A stretch of 64,000 nucleotides of DNA, from assembly GCF_014472395.1 (NCBI RefSeq), contig NZ_JACSZW010000002.1, positions 1 through 64,000 of the forward strand. The letters are read 5' to 3'. The notes beneath the pieces are model-generated. The model was not told the origin of the DNA, did not search any database, and was given only the letters and a program-made list of their open reading frames with translations. Positions 32,576 to 41,900 of this stretch are shown one piece after another. Position 1 is the first letter of the stretch. Each line of letters begins with the position of its first letter. The position numbers were made by a program, and so were the translations under genes. This stretch comes from Pedobacter sp. N36a. GTDB taxonomy: Bacteria; Bacteroidota; Bacteroidia; Sphingobacteriales; Sphingobacteriaceae.

Positions 32576-32586
32576 AGAGGAGTGTG

Positions 32587-35500
32587 ATGGGATATAGTGA
32601 ATTACAGGTGACTTCAAATTTTAGCTTTTTGCGTGGGGCTTCTCATGCTCATGAGCTAGTGAACCAGGCGGAGGTTTTCGGGTATAAAAAGATTGCGGTC
32701 ACAGATCGGAATACTTTAGCGGGAATTGTCCGTGTGCATGCGGCTTGCCGGGAAAAGAATGTGAAGCTCATTCCCGCTTGCAGGCTGGATCTATTGGATG
32801 GACCTAGCTTGCTGGCTTACCCTACAGATAAAGAAGCTTACGGCAGACTGTCCGCATTACTGACTTTAGGCAACCTACGAACAGAAAAAGGTTCTTGTCA
32901 TATTTCCAGGGCCGATGTGTATGCGCACAGTAAAGGGATGATCTTCACCTTGGTGATGCCAGGGCAGCTCAATCGCAGGTTTGAATATGAGGCTGGTTTT
33001 ATCTCAGCTGTTGCGCAATACAAGGAAGCATTGGGTGCTCAGCTGTATCTTGCTGCCACCAGAACTTATCAGGGCAATGATGATAAATTGATTTTCAGGA
33101 CTTCACAGCTCTCAGATTTTTACGGAATTCCAGTTGTAGCAACAAATGATGTGCATTACCATGATCCCTCACGTAGGGAATTGCAGGATGTGCTCACCTG
33201 TGTCCGTGAAAAATGTACGATCCAGGAGGCGGGTTTCCGCTTGCATCAGAATGCAGAACGATATATGAAAGAGGTGGCTGAGATGGAGCGATTATTTCGC
33301 AAATATCCTGAGGCCATCAAAAATACAATGGTGATTTCCGAAGCCTGTAGTTTCTCTTTAGATGAATTAAAATATGTTTATCCAGAGGAGATCAACCAAA
33401 GCGGGCGTTTACCTTTGGAAGAATTGGAGTACTTGACTTGGAAGGGCGCGCATGCGTTTTACGGAGAAGTGATCCCTGAAAAGGTGGTGAATATGATCCA
33501 TCACGAGATGGCCTTTGTGAAGCAGATGGATTATGCCAATTACTTTCTTTTCGTAGAGGATATTGTGCGGGAAGCAAGGTTTCGGGGGATTCTTTGTCAG
33601 GGCAGGGGATCTGCGGCAAATTCTGCGATTTGCTTTGTTTTAGGGATTACCTCCGTTAATCCTATGAAGTTTGATTTGCTTTTTGAAAGGTTTATTTCCC
33701 CGGCCCGAAATGAGCCACCGGATATTGATGTGGATTTTGAGCATGAACGGCGGGAAGAAATCATCCAATACATCTATAACAAATATGGCCGTGATCGGGC
33801 AGCCATTGTCGCTACAGTGACGCAACAACATCAAAAAGGTGCCATACGGGATGTGGGTAAAGCGATGGGCTTATCTGTGGATACCATTAACAGGCTTTCC
33901 GGATCGCTCTGGGAATATACCGATGAATGGTTTGATGGAAAAAAGGTGACAGAACAGGGGCTTAACCCGGAAGATCCACATTTAAAAAAGACTTTGGAGT
34001 TGACTGCGCAAATGATGGGTTTCCCCCGTCAGCTTGGGCAACATACAGGTGGATTTGTGGTGACTCAGGGGAAGCTGACTGACCTATGTCCCATCTTAAA
34101 TGCACGTATGGAAGACCGAACTAACATTGAATGGAATAAAGATGATATTGATGCACTTGGTTTTTTAAAAGTAGATGTTTTAGCATTGGGGATGCTCACC
34201 TGTATCCGTAAGGCATTTGATTTGTGCAGGGATCATTATGGAAAGCAACTCACCTTAGCTAATATTCCACAGGATGATCCGGAAGTTTATGATATGATCT
34301 GTCTTGCAGATACTTTAGGTGTGTTCCAGATTGAAAGCCGGGCACAGATGTCGATGTTGCCCAGGCTCAAGCCAAAAGAGTTTTATGACCTGGTGATTGA
34401 GGTCGCTATTGTACGTCCGGGGCCAATACAGGGAGATATGGTGCATCCTTACCTAAGGCGTCGAAATGGTGAAGAACCAATTGTCTATCCTTCAGAAGAA
34501 TTGAAAGAAATTTTGGGGCGGACGCTAGGAGTGCCCTTGTTCCAGGAGCAGGCGATGAAAATAGCTATTGTGGCAGCAGGTTTTACACCTGCTGAGGCGG
34601 ACGGTTTGCGGCGAAGTATGGCCACCTTTAAATTCAAAGGTTTGGTCAATCAGTATGAAAAGAAACTGATAGACGGTATGATCAAAAAAGGTTATACGGA
34701 AGAGTTTGCCAAAAGAATATTTAAACAATTAGAGGGCTTCGGGAGCTATGGATTCCCGGAAAGTCATGCCGCTAGTTTCGCATTGCTGGTGTATGTGTCC
34801 TGCTGGTTGAAACATTATTACCCGGATGTATTTGCTGCGGCACTATTGAACAGTATGCCGATGGGTTTTTACCAGCCTGCTCAAATTGTAATTGATGCAC
34901 AGAAGCATTCAGTTGAGGTAAGGGAGGTAGACGTAAACTATTCGGCATGGGATAATTTGCTGGAAGAAAAGGCGGGCAAGTACTATGCGCTTCGATTGGG
35001 TTTTCGCCAAATCAAGGGGGTTAGGGAAGATGAAATGGAGATTTTGATCGCTGCCAGGAGTGGAGGCTATAAAAGTGTGACGGCCATAAGAGATGCAGGT
35101 GTTTCGCTCTCCGCTATAGAACGGCTAGCAGACGCAGATGCTTTTCGATCGATGGATTTAGACCGTCGGAAGGCATTATGGGAGGTGACAGCTTTGCAGG
35201 ATATGCCGATAGAGATTTTTAAAGGCCAGCCTTCAGAAAGTGTACTGGAAACCCAAGTGGAGTTACCCCTGATGAGTAAAGGCGAGCATGTGGTGCAAGA
35301 TTATGCTACAATTGGTTTGTCCTTAAAAGCCCACCCGGTCAGCTTTGTGCGGGATCAGCTGGAAATGCTTCGGGTCTTGTCTTGCAAAGGGATCAACGAG
35401 GATGCGAGTAATGGACAGTTGGTGAAAGTAGCTGGTTTGGTGTTGGTGCGACAACGCCCGGGAACTGCCGGTGGGGTTTGTTTCATTACAATTGAAGATG

Positions 35501-35817
35501 AAACTGGCTACAGCAATCTGGTCGTCTTTGAAAGTCTGTTTGAAAAATACCGTAAGGAGATTTTACATTCCCGCTTGCTCATGGTAGAAGGGCGCTTGCA
35601 ACGGGAAGGGCAGGTAGTCCATGTGATCGTCAGTAAGTGTTTTGATTTTACGAAAATGCTGGGTAAACTAGTGCAACGTGAGGCGGAGGATTTGCCAGTG
35701 TTGACATTGGCGCGGGGAGATGAGAAATCTGCTCCTTACCCGTCTCAGGATAAGCGATCACAGGTGAGGGAACAAGCACCGAAAGATGCCTTTCACGGTG
35801 GCAGGAATTTTAAGTAG
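32587..35817 (+). CDS. dnaE2: Error-prone DNA polymerase DnaE2 (ImuC)
   Basis: C-family polymerase that carries out translesion synthesis with ImuA/ImuB. The 1076-aa length matches DnaE2. Domains in order: PHP (about 1-210; SNFSFLRGASHAHELV, VTDRNTLAGIV), polymerase palm with the catalytic acid motif PPDIDVDFEHERREEII (about 390), fingers/thumb (RPGPIQGDMVHPYLRRR, GVPLFQEQAMKIA, FGSYGFPESHAASFALLVY), helix-hairpin-helix, and an OB domain (LVKVAGLVLVRQRPGTAGGVCFITIEDETG). The tail ends in basic residues (DAFHGGRNFK). The start is the ATG at 32587 (MGYSELQVTSNFSF), which has GAGAGGAG about 10 nt upstream, instead of the GTG at 32548 inside imuB. A terminator hairpin follows at 35831. Confidence 0.95.
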   Translation: MGYSELQVTSNFSFLRGASHAHELVNQAEVFGYKKIAVTDRNTLAGIVRVHAACREKNVKLIPACRLDLLDGPSLLAYPTDKEAYGRLSALLTLGNLRTEKGSCHISRADVYAHSKGMIFTLVMPGQLNRRFEYEAGFISAVAQYKEALGAQLYLAATRTYQGNDDKLIFRTSQLSDFYGIPVVATNDVHYHDPSRRELQDVLTCVREKCTIQEAGFRLHQNAERYMKEVAEMERLFRKYPEAIKNTMVISEACSFSLDELKYVYPEEINQSGRLPLEELEYLTWKGAHAFYGEVIPEKVVNMIHHEMAFVKQMDYANYFLFVEDIVREARFRGILCQGRGSAANSAICFVLGITSVNPMKFDLLFERFISPARNEPPDIDVDFEHERREEIIQYIYNKYGRDRAAIVATVTQQHQKGAIRDVGKAMGLSVDTINRLSGSLWEYTDEWFDGKKVTEQGLNPEDPHLKKTLELTAQMMGFPRQLGQHTGGFVVTQGKLTDLCPILNARMEDRTNIEWNKDDIDALGFLKVDVLALGMLTCIRKAFDLCRDHYGKQLTLANIPQDDPEVYDMICLADTLGVFQIESRAQMSMLPRLKPKEFYDLVIEVAIVRPGPIQGDMVHPYLRRRNGEEPIVYPSEELKEILGRTLGVPLFQEQAMKIAIVAAGFTPAEADGLRRSMATFKFKGLVNQYEKKLIDGMIKKGYTEEFAKRIFKQLEGFGSYGFPESHAASFALLVYVSCWLKHYYPDVFAAALLNSMPMGFYQPAQIVIDAQKHSVEVREVDVNYSAWDNLLEEKAGKYYALRLGFRQIKGVREDEMEILIAARSGGYKSVTAIRDAGVSLSAIERLADADAFRSMDLDRRKALWEVTALQDMPIEIFKGQPSESVLETQVELPLMSKGEHVVQDYATIGLSLKAHPVSFVRDQLEMLRVLSCKGINEDASNGQLVKVAGLVLVRQRPGTAGGVCFITIEDETGYSNLVVFESLFEKYRKEILHSRLLMVEGRLQREGQVVHVIVSKCFDFTKMLGKLVQREAEDLPVLTLARGDEKSAPYPSQDKRSQVREQAPKDAFHGGRNFK

Positions 35818-35830
35818 TTGTCTGTAAACT

Positions 35831-35858
35831 AAAGTCAGCACAATAACGGTGCGACTTT
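35831..35858 (+). terminator. Terminator hairpin after dnaE2
   Basis: AAAGTC-A-GCAC (35831-35841) pairs with GTGC-GACTTT (35849-35858): ten base pairs with one bulged A and a 7-nt loop. It starts 14 bp after the dnaE2 stop and has CTTT at the end of the stem. Confidence 0.65.
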
Positions 35859-36400
35859 ATAAATCTTGAAGGGACTTACTACCTAATTTTTTTGATGAAC
35901 AAATTCTGAATTATGCGAATGAGATTCTAGAGATGGATCATTAATTTGAAATTTTGTACTCATGATAGATCAAGGTACAAATATTAGAGATTATGTTACA
36001 TAATATTGGTTAAACTGACTGTATTTTAATAATTTTTAACAATATAATTTCCAATAATGCCCATTCTTCAGGGGAGTTAATCCAAGCATTCCTTAGTATA
36101 ACAGAATTACCAACATTAAATGTATACTCAGATCGTCAAAATCGACCATATAAGTTGTTAGTTCCCAGGTAGTATTTTTTATCATTTGATTCCAGACAGC
36201 ATTTGTAATTCTTTACAGACAGTTCTTTTTGTTAGGCAATCAGTTACAATAGGTTTAGATTTATTGAAGTTCAATTTATTTATACATTATTGTTGTAAAC
36301 TCTCCTATAAAAATTTCATCCTAACCGTTAAAGCATTACTTGGAAAAATACCTCGCAGGAAATTCGCAAAATATTAAACACTTAAAAAGATTGGAAAATT
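35859..36400. other. AT-rich region with a possible gene remnant on the minus strand
   Basis: No intact gene. On the minus strand, from 36231 down to a TAA at 36010-36012, one frame is open except for a single TGA. It reads protein-like: KNYKCCLESNDKKYYLGTNN, then after the stop RSEYTFNVGNSVILRNAWIN and SPEEWALLEII. No start codon or family is recognised, so it may be a decayed gene or chance in AT-rich DNA. A 63-aa plus-strand frame at 36186-36377 is not accepted. Confidence 0.35.
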
Positions 36401-37015
36401 ATGGAAATAGCAAAAAATGAGACTTTTAATGTGAACCTCTGCATGAGAGGATTGGGAGTTCTGGTGACTACAATGCATTCGGATATTTATGAATTTATTT
36501 ACCATTTGACGTTCAAGAAGTCCATGAAAATATATGCCAATGAGTTCAAAAAGCCCTTTGAAGATATCATACCGCACGACGCATTCTTTGATAAAATTGA
36601 TGATCCTTACGTCCAAAATTTTATGATCCCAATGAATAAACTAATTGAGTTTAAGTTAGAAATTATGTTAAGATTTGGGATCGATGAGGCTGAAGATCTA
36701 GAAGACGATTTCATCATTTCGCAAAGCAAATTTAAACCCTACCGTTTGGTATTTAAGCGTAGCAAAAGCTATAGCAAGTTGCTTACCTACTATGATCGCA
36801 GTCTGTCGAGTACTATTAATAGTTTATCCCTATATGCTTGTGCTTTAACTGCTAAGAGTTACAAAATACCAAGCGTATTGAGAGCCCAGTTGAAGCAACC
36901 CGGTATGGATAACCTCAATCTATTGAATCGAGACGATAATAATGTAGAATTACTCCTAGACTTAATTGTTGAATTAAAGCAGAGTCTTGAGGCATTTAGA
37001 ACCTTATATCGCTAA
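36401..37015 (+). CDS. 204-aa hypothetical protein
   Basis: Soluble, mostly helical protein of 204 aa with no signal peptide or membrane segment. Features: an N-terminal part (VTTMHSDIYEFIYHLTFKKS), a central acidic patch (GIDEAEDLEDDFII), a basic stretch (PYRLVFKRSKSYSKLL) and a C-terminal helix (NVELLLDLIVELKQSLEAF). Codon use fits the neighbourhood and the ORF is clear of overlaps. No family recognised. It converges with the split gene at 37094-37735, with a long inverted repeat between. Confidence 0.65.
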   Translation: MEIAKNETFNVNLCMRGLGVLVTTMHSDIYEFIYHLTFKKSMKIYANEFKKPFEDIIPHDAFFDKIDDPYVQNFMIPMNKLIEFKLEIMLRFGIDEAEDLEDDFIISQSKFKPYRLVFKRSKSYSKLLTYYDRSLSSTINSLSLYACALTAKSYKIPSVLRAQLKQPGMDNLNLLNRDDNNVELLLDLIVELKQSLEAFRTLYR

Positions 37016-37035
37016 GGTGAAGGGAAAAGATTGAT

Positions 37036-37088
37036 ATTCTCCCTCTTGATGTTAGTGAATTATCATACACTGTTACAAGAGGGAGAAT
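37036..37088. terminator. Long-stem inverted repeat between convergent genes
   Basis: ATTCTCCCTCTTG (37036-37048) is perfectly complementary to CAAGAGGGAGAAT (37076-37088), a 13-bp stem with a 27-nt loop. It lies 20 bp after one stop and 5 bp before the other, as a two-way terminator would. The loop can form a short inner AGTG/CACT stem. Confidence 0.6.
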
Positions 37089-37093
37089 TGGAG

Positions 37094-37405
37094 CTAATCA
37101 AAAAGTTCTGTATAATGTACGGTAATGTAAGGGAGGGCTTTGGCTTCATAAACGATCGTGATGGATTCTAACACTTTTTCCAAAAACTCCGCAATCTCTA
37201 GGATCATGTGGCCATATTCTTCTTGTTGCGTGAAGGTGTTTTCCTGTTTAGAGTAGATGAATAGTTGATATAGTATTTTGTGCCATTGGTCTAATGACAT
37301 AAACTCAAATAAGTCCTCAAAGAAGACTTTAACATCGTTGATTTCATCACCTGTTAAACTTCTGAAGTATAAATCTGGGCAGGTCAAGGTTTGTTTATTC
37401 TCCAT
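37094..37405 (-). CDS. C-terminal part of a split hypothetical gene
   Basis: A 103-codon frame (MENKQTLTCPDLYFRSLTGD...) of helical, acidic, Y/F-rich sequence. Its reading frame continues upstream without a stop for another 31 codons (IAYLLLQAEIDLSIDSSHPL...) until a single TAA at 37499-37501, beyond which the 78-codon ORF follows in the same frame. The upstream extension reads as good protein sequence, so the ATG at 37405 is probably an internal Met, not the native start. Unknown family. The two pieces are best read as one 213-codon gene with a nonsense codon, unless they are separate genes. Confidence 0.5.
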   Translation of the reverse strand: MENKQTLTCPDLYFRSLTGDEINDVKVFFEDLFEFMSLDQWHKILYQLFIYSKQENTFTQQEEYGHMILEIAEFLEKVLESITIVYEAKALPYITVHYTELFD

Positions 37406-37498
37406 GTGCCATGCAAAGCAGTCGTTATTTAGGCGATAAAGCGGGTGACTGCTGTCGATGCTTAGGTCGATCTCGGCTTGAAGTAGTAAGTAGGCGAT

Positions 37499-37735
37499 TT
37501 ACAATAACTTGGTGCATTGCTGATGAATCACCGCAAACTCATCGGGATTACCAAACTGGTCGTTAGAAAGTGAGCAGGCGGTTTTTATCCAATTGTGAAT
37601 GTCCTGACGTAGCTCTTCAATATAAATTTGTTTTGTGCATAAATAGCCGATACAATGAAGTGGGTTGTCAATTTCATCCTGGCTCAAATAGCTGAATTCG
37701 AATCCTTTTGCTGTGGTTAATGCTGGTGTTGTCAT
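37499..37735 (-). CDS. N-terminal part of a split hypothetical gene
   Basis: A 78-codon frame (MTTPALTTAKGFEFSYLSQD...) ending IHQQCTKLL before TAA. Start and composition look normal. The segment FEFSYLSQDEID resembles LYFRSLTGDEIN in the downstream piece, so the full protein may contain two related modules. The in-frame TAA is the only interruption between the pieces. Either a recent nonsense mutation, a sequencing error, or two adjacent genes could explain it. Function unknown. Confidence 0.55.
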   Translation of the reverse strand: MTTPALTTAKGFEFSYLSQDEIDNPLHCIGYLCTKQIYIEELRQDIHNWIKTACSLSNDQFGNPDEFAVIHQQCTKLL

Positions 37736-37939
37736 GTCTTTTAATTTTTAAATGAGTGATCTGTTTGTTCTTCCGAAGAGGAATGAAACGAATAACTATA
37801 TAGCTGCCATTCTAAACCATGCCTTTTAGTTCTAATTTAGTTCCTGATTAATTTTAATGTATTTTTATGATACTTTTGTGCACTTTTGTTTATTAAAAGG
37901 ATAATAGTTAATTTGTTGTTTAATTTAAATAGTAGTGAT

Positions 37940-38413
37940 ATGAGATCAATAAGAAATAATGAATTAAGGGTTCATCAGGGTAAAAATGTGAAACGGTTTA
38001 GGGAAATGCTCGGCTACAAACAAGAAGGACTGGCATTGGAAATGGGAGAGGAGTGGAATCAGAAAAGGATTTCATTGGTGGAGGCAAAGGAAGTTGTGGA
38101 AAAGCAAGTGTTGATCCTGGTTGCGAGTGCTTTAAAGATACCGGTGGAGGTCTTAGAGAATTTCACCGAAGAAGCAGCGATTAACTATTTCAATACGTTT
38201 ATTAATAGTGGAAATGGGAACGGTGCTATCAATACTGAAAATAGTTCGAGTACAGTAAATGGTCAAGTCAATGGAGGTCGCTTTAACCTGGTAGATCAGT
38301 TGATAGAAGCGATGGAAAGTCTCAAGATGCTTTATGGTAAAAACACAGACCTTTATGAAAGGTTACTTTCTGTGGAGCGGGAAAAGGTAGAGATTCTTTC
38401 TGCCAAGTTGTGA
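37940..38413 (+). CDS. XRE-family helix-turn-helix protein
   Basis: A 157-aa protein with an N-terminal Cro/CI-type helix-turn-helix (about 5-75; GKNVKRFREMLGYKQEGLALEMGEEWNQKRISLVEAKEVV). A low-complexity linker rich in N, G and S follows (about 92-118), then a C-terminal coiled-coil helix (LVDQLIEAMESLKML...LLSVEREKVEILSAKL) suited to oligomerisation. The longest frame uses a TTG at 37886; the ATG at 37940 (MRSIRNNELRVHQG) is preferred. TACTTTTG at 37871-37878 could be its -7 promoter element. The target is unknown; it may control neighbouring unknown genes or itself. Confidence 0.85.
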   Translation: MRSIRNNELRVHQGKNVKRFREMLGYKQEGLALEMGEEWNQKRISLVEAKEVVEKQVLILVASALKIPVEVLENFTEEAAINYFNTFINSGNGNGAINTENSSSTVNGQVNGGRFNLVDQLIEAMESLKMLYGKNTDLYERLLSVEREKVEILSAKL

Positions 38414-38625
38414 TAATGAAAGCTTTTTTTGTCTAACCTTGCTATTCCATCTTGGATAGCATGGTGCGGTGGAAAGTCAAGATTTTGGTTCACATACAAC
38501 TCGAATTGAACTCGAACAGAAAATGGACAACAGTTCATACTGAAAAACTTCTATATATTTAGGCTAGAAATAAAGACTATTGGAGAGTACAATCAAGGAC
38601 GTGCTAAACGCTTAGTATTAATTTT

Positions 38626-38919
38626 ATGAAAAAACAATTCCTGAATAACTTAACGATCTTCTATGTTTTAAGCCTAATCGCATTGCTGGGGATAGTCGTC
38701 TCTTCTATAATTATGACCAATCAAAATGGAATGAACCAAAGATTACAAGGTTGGGTAAACCTGCTTTGGTTGCCCTTGCCAATATTGATCTTCATCATTG
38801 ACAGGATTTGGCTGAAGAAATCCGGCGTAAAAAAGACAAATAAAATTCAGCTCTACATTGTAGCTGCTTTCGTTTTACTTTTTGTACTAAATGTAATGAG
38901 GTTACAAGTCCAGATATAG
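38626..38919 (+). CDS. 97-aa hypothetical membrane protein
   Basis: Small integral membrane protein with three predicted helices: about 8-30 (FYVLSLIALLGIVVSSIIM), 42-60 (WVNLLWLPLPILIFIIDRI) and 74-92 (IQLYIVAAFVLLFVLNVM). A basic loop with KKSGVKKTNK lies between the last two. No family recognised. It is a single gene, converging with the HTCS regulator gene 16 bp away. Confidence 0.65.
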   Translation: MKKQFLNNLTIFYVLSLIALLGIVVSSIIMTNQNGMNQRLQGWVNLLWLPLPILIFIIDRIWLKKSGVKKTNKIQLYIVAAFVLLFVLNVMRLQVQI

Positions 38920-38935
38920 CAGGTCGTTAAATCGA

Positions 38936-41900
38936 TTAGGTATTCAAATCCTGCAAATACTGACTTGGGGTCTTGCCAAATTCTTTCTTAAACGCTTTGG
39001 TAAAGTAAGACTGGGTTTGGATTCCTACTCTGTACATGACTTCTGTAAACAGCACATCTTCCTGCGTCATAATCTCCACCGCTTTCCTAAGTCTGATAGA
39101 GCGGATAAATTCTCCGATCGACTGCCCTGTAATGGTTTTGATCTTTTGATACAGCTTGGTTCTGCTCATCCCAATTTCTGCGCAAAGGAATTCGATGTCC
39201 ATTTCAGGATTGATCAGGTGCAAATGGATGATCCCTAAAAGTTTTTCCATAAACTCCTTGTCCTTGGTAGAATGGACCAGGTCTATCAGTTCTGCATGGT
39301 GATCTTTGGAATAATGTTCCTTCAATTTCATGCGCTGTTCAAAGATATTCTTGATGTTGATCTGGAGTAAGCTGATGTTAATCGGTTTGCTGAAATACAG
39401 ATCAGCACCGGATTCCGCACCTTCTATTTCTGCTTCGATGCTGTTCTTGGCGGTGAGCATGATGAATGGAATGTGACTCGTCTCCAGGTCATTTTTCAAG
39501 GCCTTACAAAGCTGGGTGCCCGTCATTCCTGGCATCATCACATCACTAATGATCAGGTCTGGAAACTCTTCTTTCGCTTTCTGCAACCCTTCATAGCCGT
39601 CTGCTGCTTCGGTGATCTGATAAGCTGGACTCAGCGTATCTTTTAAAAATGAGCGGAGTTCTTCATTATCTTCGACGATCAAAATGCGTCTGCTAAGCGC
39701 TGGATATTCAGCAGTTGGAGCGTCTGGTAGGACAGGCAAGGTCTGATCAGACCTGTAGCTGATGCTTTCCAGTCGGGTTCCGCCTTGTTCATTACTTTGT
39801 CCCCATAACTCTTCAGGTTTAAAGGCCTCCTTACTGCAGGGCAGGCCAATGATGATTTCGGTACCCTGATGACGTTCACTGGATACATAAATCAGCCCCT
39901 TATGCAGCATGGTTAAACTTTTAACGAAGGCAAGTCCTACACCTGATCCTAGATGGGTTTCAGTAATCCGGTAATAACGCTCAAATAAATGTTCAATCGA
40001 TTCTTTGGAGATGCCAATGCCATTATCAACTACCCGGATATAAACGTACCTTTTCCCTTGGTAATTACTCTTGATGTGTAGCTGGTTTTCAAACAAAGGC
40101 TGGTAATTGTCCAGGTTGTCGAGAATCTCCAAAACGACTTCGCCACCATGCTTGGTGTATTTCAGGGAATTGTTGATCAGGTTCAAAATGATCTTTTCAA
40201 TGACATTCCGATCAAACCAGGTATCAGCCGGCTGAACCGTATTTTTAACAATGAAATTGAGGTGTTTCTCCTGGGCCATCTCCGCAAACTCTTCCGCTAC
40301 CTCATCTATAAATAGGTTGATATTTCCCTGGATCACTTTCAATTGCAGGGCACCAGATTCAATCTTCCTAAAGTCCATCAGTTCATTGATCAGACTGAGC
40401 AGTCGGTTCGCATTGCGATGAATAGTTTTGTAGTAACTCAGAAAAGCCGCTTTTGAATCTTCTTTCAGGAGTCGGTCTATAGGTCCAAGGATCAAGGACA
40501 ATGGTGTTCTGAATTCGTGAGAAATATTGGTGAAAAACTGCAATTGGATCTGATGCATTTCTTCACGCTGCTGCTCTTCCAGGGCCCGGAGCTCCATACG
40601 CCTTTTGAAACTCAGTAAGGCATAAGCAATCCCGATCACGATAACCGCCATCAGCAGTCTAAACCACCAGGTCGCCCAGAAAGGAGGGGAGATGTGGATA
40701 TTAACCGCAGTGCCGGCTTCATTCCAGTTGTTGTCATTATTAGAAGCTTTCACCCGGAATACATAATCTCCCGGATCCAGATTCGTATAAGATGCCTTTT
40801 TCGTGTTTCCAGCGTAGTTCCAGTCCTTGTCAAAACCTTCCAGTTTATAGGCGTATTTGTTGTTTTCAGGAGCGGTATAGTTTAATGTGGCAAAACTAAA
40901 GGAAAAGGTATTCTGCTTGTGGGAAAGCGCCATCTCTTTGCTGAAACTGATGTCCTTATCCAGCGGGGAATCCTTAGCGCCAGGCAGCATTCTATTGTTG
41001 AAAATCTGAAATTCCGTGAGGTAAACAGGAGGGATAAAGCTGTTGGTCTTGATTTCTTCCGGATAAAAGGAATTGAAGCCATTGACACCGCCGAAATACA
41101 TTTCCCCTTTTTTGGTTTTCAAAAAGGCATTGGCCTCGAATTCCAGCCCTTGCAAACCGTCCGCTTTATTATAGGAGCTGGATTTTAAGGTCTCTGGGTT
41201 GAATTTGGTCAAGCCCCTGGAAGTGGAAATCCAGAAATTACCTTGCTCATCCTCTGTAATTCCCTTAATAAAGTCGCTGGCTAAACCTGCTTTTGTCGTA
41301 TAAATGGAAAAGCTGTCTTTGGCAGGGTTAAATAGATACAAGCCCGACTGGCCAATCCATAACCTTTTTTTACTGTCGATAAAGATGACCCGCAGGTCCG
41401 GTCTTTTTTCTTCATTTAAAAAGTAATGCTTGAAACGCTTCGTATTCAGATTATAGGCGTTCAGTCCACCGTCATCTGTGCCGATCCAAAGGTTCTGCTG
41501 CTGATCTTCATTGATGGAAATGATGTTTTTACCGCTGATTTTCGTGTTCCCAGCTCCATTGATCAGCCGAGTAAATCTTTTACTGGACCTGTCCATCAGG
41601 TTGAGTCCACCATAATAGGTGCCCACCCATAAATTCCCCTTACTGTCTTCAAAGGTCTTCTGTACATAATTAGAAGAGATCGAAGCGGGATCTGCAGGGT
41701 TGTTCAAGAATCGGCGGAAGCTGCCCGATTGGCGATCCATCAGGTTTAATCCACCAGCCCAGGTGCCAATCCAAAGTTGCTTGGAACGGTCTTCGGTAAT
41801 GTTTAAAACCGCATTAGAGCCCAGACTTTCGGGGCGAAAAGGATCGAATTTGTAGGTTTTAAACCGCCCGGTAGCTTTATCATAGAAATTAAGTCCGCCG

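Noticed and set aside
32548..32586. Extended N-terminus of DnaE2 from a GTG start
   Set aside because: The extra 13 residues overlap imuB coding sequence and do not match the family opening. The ATG at 32587 has a good ribosome-binding sequence.
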